Shown: piece after piece, positions 19,554-27,530 of the stretch
Numbering within the stretch: position 1 is the first letter of the stretch
Layout: each line of letters begins with the position of its first letter
Made by a program: the position numbers and the translations under genes
The notes under the pieces: generated by a model
Told to the model about the DNA's origin: nothing
Databases searched by the model: none
Seen by the model: the letters and a program-made list of their open reading frames with translations, nothing else
DNA from: an uncultured Drancourtella sp.
Lineage (GTDB): Bacteria; Bacillota; Clostridia; Lachnospirales; Lachnospiraceae
Direction of reading: 5' to 3'
Assembly: GCA_937880845.1 (NCBI GenBank)
Contig: CALFLL010000008.1
Span: forward strand, 1-32,277
DNA length: 32,277 bases

Positions 19554-21407
19554 TTATGTTCTTTTTCTGCTTTCAAAATAAATAAAACTGTCGATAGAAT
19601 CCAGTATATCTTTAAAGTCCTCTCTTGGTGCGATCTCTACATACTTTGTCAGTAATTCTTTTTCCTGCTTTTTATATCTTCCGTAAAAAATATCGTATAA
19701 ATTGTGTCCTCTTAGATGAATTTTGATTTCTTCCAGATGATCTTTTACATCTTGTGTTGTCTCAAAATCTTTGCCAAGTACCTGCCTGAGCCTGCGACCG
19801 CTTTTTATTTTATATAAGTATTCATGCCATTTTTGTAAAAAAATCGTATAAAATTCTTCCTCCGACGAAACAATCCCAAGCTTTTCCATCACTTTCGGAT
19901 TTAAAAAATAGTTTTCAAAAGAATAATATTTTAATATAAGGACATTTTTCTCTGTCACTCTCGGCAGCTTATCCACATCTTCCTGATTTCTTTCTTCGTA
20001 ATATCTACAAAGTTGTCTTTTTAATTCCTTGCTATCTTTTCCGTCTCCGTCACGGATCATAAGGAAATTATCTCTTAGGTAAATCTGATTCATATATTTT
20101 AAATTGGCATATGTCTTAATGTTGGTACAACTATTTGTTGTTACAATGGCAATTCTCGATAAATTCCCCGACTCATCATATGTCTCGGAATAATATTTCC
20201 GAATCAAAATCGGAAGCCTGCTTTTATCCTGCTTTCCTTCCACGATAAACACAAAGTTTACATTCATCAGATCATTGGCGGAATAACCAAGGTCATCCAG
20301 TACCGCACTGATATCTGTTTTGTTTTTCACTTCCGAATACCCGCTTTTTCCGGTCATTACCTGACGAATCTGTCTGCTGTTAAAATTGGACAAAAGACCG
20401 GGTGCGTGAGTAGAAAACAATACCTGGCCGGATTTTGAAAGACGATATAAAATATCACCTGTCACTTTCTGAAGCTTCGGGTGAAGAAAAATTTCCGGGT
20501 CTTCCACAATGATCATATCCGGATTTCTCTTTTTCTTTTCCTCATATGCCTCCAACAACGACAGCATATAAATACTGCGCATTCCTTTTCCCATACTACT
20601 GATGCTTCTGGCGTGATCCCTGTTTTCATTATAAAACTCCGTAGAAATAGAAAGTATCTTTTCCATATCATAATCCATGGAATAATGAATCTTCTCTTTT
20701 CCGCCATTCTTCCTGAAATGCTCATTAACTGTCCGCTCAAATGTATCCAGACTTGAATGATAAAGCTTATATTCCAAAAGTTTTGCTGTCTCAAATGCAT
20801 TCAAATCCCTTGTCTGCTTTTTATTAATCAGACCGATACAGGAAAAGCAATGGTTGCACTCCTTGGCCCGGTCAAACATACAGCAGCCGGAACGCATTTG
20901 CTTTAACAGTTCATCCTCCTGCATTAAAAGCAGGTTTTCCTGAAACTCTTCCAGATTTCTCTGTGTATCGATATAATAAATTTTCGGAAGAACCTGCCGT
21001 ATGAACGGATTATGCTTTTGCACGCCGTCACTGTAACGGCTCTTTCCTTCTTTATTTACGATATATTCAAATGTCAGCACATTTCCCTGATAAGATGGAA
21101 GTTTTTCGCAGAAGTCCCTGTGCCATGACTCATATCTTTTGTATTGACTCACAAGACCACATTGATGAAAATAAAGCAAATCCTCCTTTTCTATCAAAAG
21201 AGAAACTCCAATCTCAATGTTGGGATAGTCTTCCTGGAAGTCTTCATCCTGAATGACATAACTTCCTTCCATCGCTCTGACGGCATCTAAAATTGCTGTC
21301 TTTCCGGTATTATTTTGTCCCACCAGAATCAATGCATTTTCAATTTCCTGAATGTGAATATCTTTAACAGACTTAAAATTTCGGATTTTCAGATCAATAA
21401 TTTTCAT
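19554..21407 (-). CDS. Stand-alone OLD-family ATPase/TOPRIM nuclease with a cysteine cluster
   Basis: 617 residues. An N-terminal SMC/RecF-like ATPase carries Walker A GQNNTGKT (30-37), a signature-like SMGKGMRS (271-278), Walker B MIIVEDPE (298-305) and H-loop STHAPG (332-337). A C-terminal TOPRIM domain has VEGKQDK (389-395) and IRDGDGKD (451-458), the metal-binding acidic residues. This is the class 1 OLD layout (overcoming lysogenization defect); such proteins are nucleases, some with anti-phage roles. Between the ATPase halves lies CC-X7-C-X2-C-X2-C (Cys175, 176, 184, 187, 190), which looks like a metal site. No UvrD-type partner (Gabija GajB) is adjacent. It has its own promoter and terminator. 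Repair or defence role is inferred. Confidence 0.85.
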   Translation of the reverse strand: MKIIDLKIRNFKSVKDIHIQEIENALILVGQNNTGKTAILDAVRAMEGSYVIQDEDFQEDYPNIEIGVSLLIEKEDLLYFHQCGLVSQYKRYESWHRDFCEKLPSYQGNVLTFEYIVNKEGKSRYSDGVQKHNPFIRQVLPKIYYIDTQRNLEEFQENLLLMQEDELLKQMRSGCCMFDRAKECNHCFSCIGLINKKQTRDLNAFETAKLLEYKLYHSSLDTFERTVNEHFRKNGGKEKIHYSMDYDMEKILSISTEFYNENRDHARSISSMGKGMRSIYMLSLLEAYEEKKKRNPDMIIVEDPEIFLHPKLQKVTGDILYRLSKSGQVLFSTHAPGLLSNFNSRQIRQVMTGKSGYSEVKNKTDISAVLDDLGYSANDLMNVNFVFIVEGKQDKSRLPILIRKYYSETYDESGNLSRIAIVTTNSCTNIKTYANLKYMNQIYLRDNFLMIRDGDGKDSKELKRQLCRYYEERNQEDVDKLPRVTEKNVLILKYYSFENYFLNPKVMEKLGIVSSEEEFYTIFLQKWHEYLYKIKSGRRLRQVLGKDFETTQDVKDHLEEIKIHLRGHNLYDIFYGRYKKQEKELLTKYVEIAPREDFKDILDSIDSFIYFESRKRT

Positions 21408-21437
21408 ATCCGACTCTCCTCTTTTATCCTTTCATCT

Positions 21438-21466
21438 ATTATAACAAATACCGTTTTTAAAGTCAT
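21438..21466 (-). promoter_or_regulatory. Promoter of the OLD-family gene
   Basis: On the minus strand ATGACT (21466-21461), a 17-bp spacer and TATAAT (21443-21438) with an extended TGT just before the -10. AGAGGAGAG lies shortly before the ATG at 21407. Confidence 0.7.
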
Positions 21467-21486
21467 GTTTCCTCTTTTATTTTTTA

Positions 21487-21534
21487 TATAAAAAGCCGAC
21501 AGACAAAAGATGTTCCTCTTAATCTGCCGACTTT
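21487..21534 (-). terminator. Terminator of the LCP gene
   Basis: The arms 21492-21503 and 21523-21534 pair over 12 bp on the minus-strand RNA using two G-U wobbles. On the plus strand these positions would be A-C mismatches, so the element is oriented for the minus strand. The stem ends in TTTT followed by TATA. Confidence 0.75.
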
Positions 21535-21541
21535 ATCTTTC

Positions 21542-22954
21542 TTATTTTTCCTCTTCTGTGGTATTGATTTTTTCCTGGATGGCTGCAACAGAATCCCAGT
21601 CCGGTACCTGCACATACAATGGTCCTCCGGAATAAGAATAACAGTATTTTTTGGCATCTGTACCCTCTGCTGCTACCGATGTCACATTCCATCCACTCAT
21701 ACCTGCAAGCTGTACTCTTACAAGTTCCTGAAGCTGCTTTGTTGACATATTGGTTTCAATGTCCCCACTGACCTGATCTATGATCTTTGGTCCTTTTATA
21801 AGAATTGCAGGAGACATGGCTTTTTTAATAATCGCTTCAATCACTGCCTGTTGATTCTTTCCACGCTGATTATCCCCGGCTGCCAGAGCATGTCTTTCCC
21901 TGCAAAAAGCCAGTGTCTGTTTTCCATTAAAATGATTGCTTCCCTTTTTCACATCCATAACGAGCCCGGATTCCGGTCCCGTAGTAAAAGCAAGTTCAGA
22001 CTCTACATCAATTCCTCCAAGTGTATCTACCACCTCGATCAAAGAAGTAAAATTCACTCTTACATAAAACGGAATTTCTACCTCATAAAGGTTTTCCAAC
22101 GTAGCCATGGATGTAGCAATTCCGTAATTTCCGGCATGAGTCAGTTTATCCCCTTTTCCGTTTGATACTCCGGGAATTTCCACATAATAATCTCTCGGAG
22201 TGGTAACAAGCAGTACTTCTTTCGTATTCGGATTCACCGTTGCAATAATATTCACATCACTTCGGCTCTGCTGAGAAATATCCCCATAGACATCAATCCC
22301 GCTTATATATACACTAAACGGCTTTGTCACATCAACCTTTGCCGCCTCCGCCTTCAACTTTGGCGCCTCATTTCCATCCGTGATCTTTCCGAGAGCTGCT
22401 CTGACATCAAACATATAAAAGGCTCCTGCTCCCAGGCACACACTGATCAAAAGTCCAAGGAATGCCCCTGTAAAACGCTTCCTGTGAAATCCATTCTGCA
22501 TACGATAGATTCCAAAATCCAACAAAAGAAGAATCAATGCGGCAATGCCCAAATACATCCATGGAAACATTCCAAGAAATACAGCCGCCACAAGAAATGC
22601 CACACTTGCAGCTGTCTGAATGACAAAAATAAATTTTCCATTCTTTCTTTTTGGTTTTCTCGGTACTCTCTGCTGCTCTCTGTTATAGGAAGATCTGCTT
22701 TTCTTTCTTTTTCTTTCCCTCCGATAACCAAAATCCAGATCCTCCGGCATCCTTCTTCTTGCCCTTACGTCGTAATCGTCATAGTCATCATAACCGTCGT
22801 AATCATCATAACCATCATAGTTTCCATAGTCATCATAATCGTCATAATCACAATACCGAGAGCCATGACTGTTTCTTGTCCTTTTGCTTTGCCTCTTTCG
22901 CTTTTCCAACTCCCGCTCGTAAGCCTGTCTCTCCTGGCGACTCATTTTTCTCAT
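21542..22954 (-). CDS. LytR-CpsA-Psr (LCP) family cell-wall glycopolymer ligase
   Basis: 470 residues. Residues 1-105 are cytoplasmic, very charged, and include an Asp/Tyr/Gly tract (about 35-62, made of YDDYDD/YDGYDD units) followed by Arg/Lys-rich stretches. Three membrane helices (about 108-128, 132-148, 162-182) lead to an extracytoplasmic LCP domain from about 212. Family features are ISGIDVYG, SRSDVNIIATVNP, TTPRDYYVEIPG and the CRERH segment with downstream arginine. LCP enzymes transfer undecaprenyl-linked glycopolymers to peptidoglycan. It stands alone behind a strong promoter. The start codon has only a weak upstream Shine-Dalgarno; the next ATG (codon 4) is an alternative. Confidence 0.92.
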   Translation of the reverse strand: MRKMSRQERQAYERELEKRKRQSKRTRNSHGSRYCDYDDYDDYGNYDGYDDYDGYDDYDDYDVRARRRMPEDLDFGYRRERKRKKSRSSYNREQQRVPRKPKRKNGKFIFVIQTAASVAFLVAAVFLGMFPWMYLGIAALILLLLDFGIYRMQNGFHRKRFTGAFLGLLISVCLGAGAFYMFDVRAALGKITDGNEAPKLKAEAAKVDVTKPFSVYISGIDVYGDISQQSRSDVNIIATVNPNTKEVLLVTTPRDYYVEIPGVSNGKGDKLTHAGNYGIATSMATLENLYEVEIPFYVRVNFTSLIEVVDTLGGIDVESELAFTTGPESGLVMDVKKGSNHFNGKQTLAFCRERHALAAGDNQRGKNQQAVIEAIIKKAMSPAILIKGPKIIDQVSGDIETNMSTKQLQELVRVQLAGMSGWNVTSVAAEGTDAKKYCYSYSGGPLYVQVPDWDSVAAIQEKINTTEEEK

Positions 22955-23016
22955 ATATCCATCGTCCCTTTTCTATTCTTTCTGTTCCATCCTATCTATT
23001 CTATAATGACTGTTTG

Positions 23017-23046
23017 ATTATATCCCCGAACAAGAAAAAAAGTCAA
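23017..23046 (-). promoter_or_regulatory. Strong sigma-A promoter of the LCP gene
   Basis: On the minus strand TTGACT (23046-23041), an 18-bp spacer and a perfect TATAAT (23022-23017). The leader to the ATG at 22954 is about 55 bases. Confidence 0.8.
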
Positions 23047-23097
23047 GTAACGCGGTTAAATTCAAAAAGTCTTAAATTTTCTGAATCGTTTCAAAGT

Positions 23098-23139
23098 TTT
23101 TGGGGACGTGTACCTTTGCAAAGGTACACGTCCCCAAAA
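23098..23139. repeat. Perfect 42-bp palindrome (REP-like)
   Basis: Every base pairs with its partner around the centre 23118/23119. The arms read TTTTGGGGACGTGTACCTTT outward to inward and meet at GC. It lies 5 bp after the stop of the cytidylate-kinase-like gene. No U tract follows on either strand, so it is not a standard terminator. From memory, GGGGACG-type palindromes occur as dispersed REP-like elements in Firmicutes, some linked to RAYT transposases; only one copy is in this window. Confidence 0.8.
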
Positions 23140-23144
23140 TGAAT

Positions 23145-23780
23145 TTATTGGACTTTACTTTCCCATTTTTGGTAAAGTGCTTCGAGGGCATCGACTACAC
23201 CGTCGATTCCCATCAGGCTGGAATTAAAGAGAATTCCATGGGTCTCAATGCTTCCCCATTCTCTTCCTGTGTGAGCTTCGTAGTAAACTTTTCGTTCTCT
23301 GTCCATTTTTTTGATACGTTCCCATGCCTGTTTTTCATCCAGACCGTATATCTGCATAATCCTTCGGATGCGGTCGTCTTTGTAAGCGGAGATAAATACA
23401 TGAAGGCAATTGCTATAATCTCCCAAGATATAATCTGCACATCGTCCGACAAAAATACAAGATCCTCTGTTTGCAAGTCGTTCGATAATCTCAGATTGTA
23501 CTTGATATACTTTATCGCTTAATGGTACGGCATCATTGCTTTCGTTGATAAATACCGTGTAATCCCTCATATTTACCACATAAGCCGAAAGGAATTTCCC
23601 AAGGATTGTTTCATCTACCCTTGCCGCATCCTCCTGGCTGATGGTCAATTCATGTGCAGCCATAGAGATTAAATTGTTGTCATAAAGTGGAATATTTAAT
23701 CGTTCAGACAGCCTGTTTCCTATTTCATGTCCGCCGCTTCCAAATTGTCTTCCAATGGTAATGATCGTATGTTCCGTCAT
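23145..23780 (-). CDS. Cytidylate kinase-like family protein (Cytidylate_kin2)
   Basis: 211 residues. The P-loop region reads ITIGRQFGSGGHEIG, typical of the Cytidylate_kin2 group, which replaces the usual GKS/T by GGxEIG. It continues with LYDNNLISMAAHE, a CFVGRCADYIL-like segment and a LID-like RIRRIMQIYG...RIKKMDRERKVYYE. True CMP kinases phosphorylate CMP/dCMP; the substrate of this group is not settled, so only the fold is assigned. AAAGGAG precedes the ATG. It follows the SDR gene by 36 bp and is probably co-transcribed with it. Confidence 0.85.
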   Translation of the reverse strand: MTEHTIITIGRQFGSGGHEIGNRLSERLNIPLYDNNLISMAAHELTISQEDAARVDETILGKFLSAYVVNMRDYTVFINESNDAVPLSDKVYQVQSEIIERLANRGSCIFVGRCADYILGDYSNCLHVFISAYKDDRIRRIMQIYGLDEKQAWERIKKMDRERKVYYEAHTGREWGSIETHGILFNSSLMGIDGVVDALEALYQKWESKVQ

Positions 23781-23816
23781 ATCTGTCAGCTCCTTTCGTC
23801 GTGATAATATTTTCTT

Positions 23817-24566
23817 TTATACTCTCGTTGCACCGTCTACAGAAAGCACTGTACCGGTAATATAACTTGCCATATCACTTGCCAAAAACAAAAATGCATT
23901 GGCAATATCTTCCGGTTCTCCGATACGCCGAAGTGGTATCGTTTTGATCAGCGGCTGAATCATTTCTTCCGGAAGTGCGGCAACCATATCTGTTCTTGTT
24001 ATTCCCGGAGCCACCGCATTGACACGGATATTGTACGGTCCCAATTCTCTTGCCAGTGAAATAGTCATTCCGTTTACCGCAAATTTACTTGTCGGATAAC
24101 CGACACCGGATGGTTGTCCGGAAATGCTGACCATGGAACTTGTATTTAAAATACAGCCCCCGCCTTGTTCTTTCATGATTTTTACGACCGGCTGAATGGT
24201 GTAAAACAATGCTTTGACATTTAAATCCATGATCTTATCAAAATCTGCAGGATCATAATCTTCTATTTTTGTACTTTGAGAAATTCCCGCATTATTGACA
24301 AGGATATCGATTTTTCCGTATTGTTCCTTAATCTTCTGCATTTCATCTGCAACTGCTTTTGCATCTGACAGATTAGGCCATGCTCCGTGTACCGGCCATT
24401 GTGGATTCTCGGCTTTCAACCTTTCAACTGCTTTGTCTGCCGTTTCTTTTCTGGATCCAAACAGAATCACTTCCGCTCCGTTTTCCAGAAATTTTTTCAC
24501 GGTTGCCAGACCGATTCCTCTTGTTCCTCCTGTAATAACAGCAACTTTTCCTTTAATCACGTTCAT
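23817..24566 (-). CDS. Short-chain dehydrogenase/reductase (SDR), FabG- or BaiA-like
   Basis: 249 residues, classical SDR length. The cofactor loop is TGGTRGIG (residues 13-20) and NNAGIS is present. The catalytic residues are Ser in NTSSMVS and Tyr-x-x-x-Lys in GYPTSKFAVNG; the C-terminus is SVDGATRV. The loop GGTRGIG and the GVGYPxSK and SVDGA segments resemble, from memory, bile-acid 3-alpha/7-alpha hydroxysteroid dehydrogenases (BaiA type) as much as FabG. No fatty-acid or bai genes are adjacent, so the substrate is unknown. The ATG at 24566 is only 1 bp from GGGAGG; an in-frame GTG at 24560 has better spacing and may be the real start. Confidence 0.88.
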   Translation of the reverse strand: MNVIKGKVAVITGGTRGIGLATVKKFLENGAEVILFGSRKETADKAVERLKAENPQWPVHGAWPNLSDAKAVADEMQKIKEQYGKIDILVNNAGISQSTKIEDYDPADFDKIMDLNVKALFYTIQPVVKIMKEQGGGCILNTSSMVSISGQPSGVGYPTSKFAVNGMTISLARELGPYNIRVNAVAPGITRTDMVAALPEEMIQPLIKTIPLRRIGEPEDIANAFLFLASDMASYITGTVLSVDGATRV

Positions 24567-24595
24567 TCCTCCCTTTTTTCTGATATGTCTTTTAT

Positions 24596-24604
24596 ATTAT
24601 AACA
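24596..24604 (-). promoter_or_regulatory. Extended -10 promoter of the SDR/cytidylate-kinase-like pair
   Basis: TGTTATAAT on the minus strand (24604-24596) matches TGnTATAAT. The -35 region is poor. It lies 30 bp before the SDR start. Confidence 0.6.
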
Positions 24605-24651
24605 TATTTCCTGTGTTTTTACATTATTATCTGATTTTTATTTGTATAAAA

Positions 24652-24683
24652 AAGATATGAGCACAATTATGTACCCATATCTT
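24652..24683 (-). terminator. Terminator of the sseB-like gene
   Basis: The 14-bp stem 24652-24665 with 24670-24683 (two G-U wobbles on the minus-strand RNA) has loop TAAT and a following TTTTTT. It lies 5 bp after the stop codon at 24688. Confidence 0.8.
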
Positions 24684-24687
24684 ATTC

Positions 24688-25470
24688 TTATTCTTCCGGC
24701 TGTCCTTCCGGATTTCTTTTCATCTGAAGCTGAAGGTTTACTCCGAACGGATTGAGCACCACACCCTTAGCTTCCGCTATCAATATCTGAGGAAGTTTGG
24801 AGGCTTCTATGATGGCTGTTTTAAACTTCTGCTCTTTGTTAAATCTCTGGAATTCCATAACATCTGTAAAGATTGGCTGGTAAGCATCTCCGTTTTTATC
24901 TTTTAACAGGGGCAGTCCCTTATCCGCTTCAAATGCAACAATATAACGTCCCTCTCCAAAATGAGCCATCAATTCTTCCTGAAGTTCTTTTACTTCTTCC
25001 TCATTCTGTCTCACTCTCAGACGTAATGTTTTCTGCATCAGATACAATGCTGTCAGATGAAGCTCCGGATTTTCCACACGGACTTTTCCGTCCGGAAGTT
25101 TTGTATCATCCGGCCTATGTACGATTTCCCGAATCTGGAAACGCTGCTCTTGTTCTGTTCCTTTATCCGTCACAACACAGTTGACTCCCATCGTATAAAG
25201 GCTGGAAAAAAATGTCAGCAACAGCCGATTTTCGATTGCCATGACATTGACCGGTTCTTTTTCGTCTGTAAGCTTCTTCACCTCTGCCTGTGCATCTTCC
25301 TGTTCAAAAAACAAAAGTACTTCATCATCAAATGTATCCGGATCACAGATCACATACGGCATTTTCGTACAGCCGGATACGATTGAATACATTTGAGGTG
25401 CTTTCTGTATCTTCATCAACGTTTCCAGCTTTTCGCTGCCGGAATTCTGATTTTTCTTTTCTTCACTCAT
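24688..25470 (-). CDS. SseB family protein
   Basis: 260 residues from the ATG at 25468-25470. In-frame ATGs at 25503 and 25536 are at or upstream of the predicted transcription start and were rejected. The region KMPYVICDPDTFDDEVLLFFEQEDAQ and the C-terminal half (ITxx-type ILIAEAKGVVLNPFGVN) fit the SseB N-terminal domain family (enhanced serine sensitivity protein B), including a repeat of that fold near the end (YIVAFEADKGLPLLKDKNG). No signal peptide or membrane segment; cytoplasmic. Biochemical role in Firmicutes is unknown. Confidence 0.8.
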   Translation of the reverse strand: MSEEKKNQNSGSEKLETLMKIQKAPQMYSIVSGCTKMPYVICDPDTFDDEVLLFFEQEDAQAEVKKLTDEKEPVNVMAIENRLLLTFFSSLYTMGVNCVVTDKGTEQEQRFQIREIVHRPDDTKLPDGKVRVENPELHLTALYLMQKTLRLRVRQNEEEVKELQEELMAHFGEGRYIVAFEADKGLPLLKDKNGDAYQPIFTDVMEFQRFNKEQKFKTAIIEASKLPQILIAEAKGVVLNPFGVNLQLQMKRNPEGQPEE

Positions 25471-25509
25471 TGCCCTCTTATTCCTTTCTGTATTTTTAGA
25501 CATACATAT

Positions 25510-25538
25510 AGTATAACCGATTTTGATTGTTATCACAA
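25510..25538 (-). promoter_or_regulatory. Promoter of the sseB-like gene
   Basis: On the minus strand TTGTGA (25538-25533), a 17-bp spacer and TATACT (25515-25510). It lies between the UbiB stop and the chosen SseB start, with no terminator before it. Confidence 0.65.
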
Positions 25539-25560
25539 TTCATTTTCTTCTATTGTCGGG

Positions 25561-27144
25561 CTATTTTTTCGTATGTATATGACTTAAAAAAATACACAAA
25601 GCAATTCCAAGTGCCAGAATATATCCAAATGCTCCAAGTGCAGGAATCCCCCATACTTCCGGCTGCATATTCGTAGTACAAATAATGCTGGAACTAATCA
25701 GCAGTGCCGTTACAAGAAAACCCATGACCAGTTTCTTTACAAGACGTGTAAGCATCTCATTCAAATCTTCCGTTGCATGAAGATCCAGATTGATACGGTT
25801 TTGTCCTTTTAAAAATCCATGAAGAATATCCGCTGCCAGTGCCGGAATATCCAATGCCTTATAGAAAGAACGATACACACTTTTTCCTGTTTTTTTCAAT
25901 GCTTTTTTCCAGTTGTGCTCCAGATACAATCTGTCTGACATTCTTGCCGCCGCAATATCAACCATGCTGATCTCAGGACTGATGTCCGCAATGACTCCTT
26001 CCATATGAGTCAGCCCCCTTGCCAGCATGGTCATGCCATGAGGCATTTTAATCTTGTTTTTCTTCATAATCTCCATGAGGTTCTGCATGACATCGGCAAT
26101 ATCAATATCCCCCATATCCATGGAACCGTATTTAGCAAGAAGATCTCCGATATCCCGGTAAAGCTGACTCTGATCCGGGCTTCCTCTGAACTCTCCGAGT
26201 GCCATCACCACTTCCAAAAGAAGTCCTACATCATTGGATGCCACACCTCTGACTGCTTCGGCGATCAAATCTTTGTCCCGTTCGGTCAGGCGTCCCATCA
26301 TTCCCATATCGATCCATATAATCTTTCCGTCCCGGATACGGACATTCCCCGGATGTGGGTCTGCATGAAAAAATCCGTCTTCCATCACCTGTTTGATATA
26401 GTTATCAACCAGTTTGCTTCCGACTTCTTTTAAATCATAACCGTTTTCCACAAGCTTCTCTTTTTCATCCACGCCGAATCCGTCAATATATTCCATGACA
26501 AGCACATGAGTCGTTGTATATTCCTTATATAAAACCGGAGTTCCTACAAATGCAACGTTCTCATTTTTCATGGCAAATTCTTCCATATTGGCGGCTTCTA
26601 CAAGGAAATTCATCTCTTCCTGCGTGACCATCCAAAGTTCATCCAGAACCATATCCAGATCTACAAGCCCTTTCATGCTGATAGGCGGAAGCAGTCGGAC
26701 TGCCTTTCGCAGCAGTCCGATATCTCTTGCCATGATATTATAGATTCCCTTTCTCTGCACTTTTATGACAACCTTTTCTCCGGTCTTTAAAACGGCCTTG
26801 TGAACCTGGGCAATGGATGCGGAACCGAGAGGCTTTGCTTCTACATGGGAAAAAATCTCCGTGTAAGGGCATCCATAAGACTCCTCCAACACTTCAATGA
26901 CCTGTTCAAAAGGCATGGGCGCAACATCCGAACGAAGCCTCATCAGCTCGTCACAATACCGTTTCGGCAAAATATCTGAATGCATGGAAGCAATCTGACC
27001 AAGCTTGATATAAGTAGGCCCAAGTTCTTCCAGTATCAATCTCAATTTTTCCGGCGTTACGCCTCTGGTAATGCCATGTTTATGCAAAACAGCGGTGATT
27101 TCTTTTAGTCTTTTCCCATATTTTTCCTGTTTCTGATCACTCAT
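25561..27144 (-). CDS. ubiB: ABC1/AarF/UbiB family atypical kinase
   Basis: 527 residues. It has the family KxGQ signature (GPTYIKLGQIASMHSDILP), the Ala-rich loop replacing the usual Gly-rich loop (GSASIAQVH), ion-pair lysine (VVIKVQRKGI), catalytic FFHADPHPGN and metal-binding IWIDMGMMG in place of DFG. Two C-terminal membrane helices (about 482-500 and 505-524) give the UbiB layout. In proteobacteria UbiB supports ubiquinone synthesis; a fermentative Clostridium relative is not expected to make quinones, so a lipid-related ATPase role is more likely. The start overlaps the phasin-like stop by 8 bp (ATGAGTGA). Confidence 0.92.
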   Translation of the reverse strand: MSDQKQEKYGKRLKEITAVLHKHGITRGVTPEKLRLILEELGPTYIKLGQIASMHSDILPKRYCDELMRLRSDVAPMPFEQVIEVLEESYGCPYTEIFSHVEAKPLGSASIAQVHKAVLKTGEKVVIKVQRKGIYNIMARDIGLLRKAVRLLPPISMKGLVDLDMVLDELWMVTQEEMNFLVEAANMEEFAMKNENVAFVGTPVLYKEYTTTHVLVMEYIDGFGVDEKEKLVENGYDLKEVGSKLVDNYIKQVMEDGFFHADPHPGNVRIRDGKIIWIDMGMMGRLTERDKDLIAEAVRGVASNDVGLLLEVVMALGEFRGSPDQSQLYRDIGDLLAKYGSMDMGDIDIADVMQNLMEIMKKNKIKMPHGMTMLARGLTHMEGVIADISPEISMVDIAAARMSDRLYLEHNWKKALKKTGKSVYRSFYKALDIPALAADILHGFLKGQNRINLDLHATEDLNEMLTRLVKKLVMGFLVTALLISSSIICTTNMQPEVWGIPALGAFGYILALGIALCIFLSHIHTKK

Positions 27145-27508
27145 TCAGTTCTTCGTCTGCTCCTTTATCTTCTTCCGTTTTTTCTTGCTGCTCTTCTTTA
27201 TTCTGTGCCTCTTCTTCCATCTTTTGTATGGTTTCTTTTAATTGTGCAATCTGCTCCGGTGTCATTTTACCAAGCATTTCCTGCAATTCTTCCGGAGAAT
27301 TCGGTTTTATGGAAACATTGACATTTTCTTTTACGGTTTTCCTGATATTGTGCTTTAACTCTTCATTCAGGACTTTTCCCTGTTCCACGGTCAGTTCTCC
27401 TTTTTTTACCATTTCATCCAGCAAATCTTTTGATTTTTCTGCCGTAACGGCCACCGCTCCGATTCCCGCAAGCATGATTTTCTTTAAGTTATCTCCTAAT
27501 CCATCCAT
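27137..27508 (-). CDS. Phasin-like small coiled-coil protein
   Basis: 123 residues. It begins MDGLGDNLKKIMLAGIGAVA, a short amphipathic or hydrophobic helix, then KSKDLLDEMVKKGELTVEQGK, which is typical of phasin/PhaF-like proteins. Residues about 80-123 are a Glu/Lys/Gln-rich coiled coil ending in an acidic tail. Phasins coat polyhydroxyalkanoate granules in other bacteria, but similar proteins beside UbiB occur where no PHA genes are known. Ribosome binding site AAAGGAG. Translationally coupled to the UbiB gene downstream, so it may be its partner or membrane adaptor. Confidence 0.75.
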   Translation of the reverse strand: MDGLGDNLKKIMLAGIGAVAVTAEKSKDLLDEMVKKGELTVEQGKVLNEELKHNIRKTVKENVNVSIKPNSPEELQEMLGKMTPEQIAQLKETIQKMEEEAQNKEEQQEKTEEDKGADEELNE

Positions 27509-27530
27509 AATGAAATCTCCTTTCTTTTCC

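Noticed and set aside
19412..19576. N-terminal extension of UvrB (about 55 residues)
   Set aside because: It would translate the terminator, the candidate SOS box and the promoter; the shorter start has an AAAGGAG site and matches the family N-terminus.
23098..23139. 42-bp palindrome as a normal Rho-independent terminator
   Set aside because: The outer arm ends CCCCAAAA on the 3-prime side of both strands and no U tract follows.
22484..23142. Plus-strand frames opposite the LCP gene (His/Asn/Ser- or Ile/Val-rich)
   Set aside because: They mirror the GAC/TAT-rich Asp-Tyr tract and the membrane segments; no ribosome binding site or family match.
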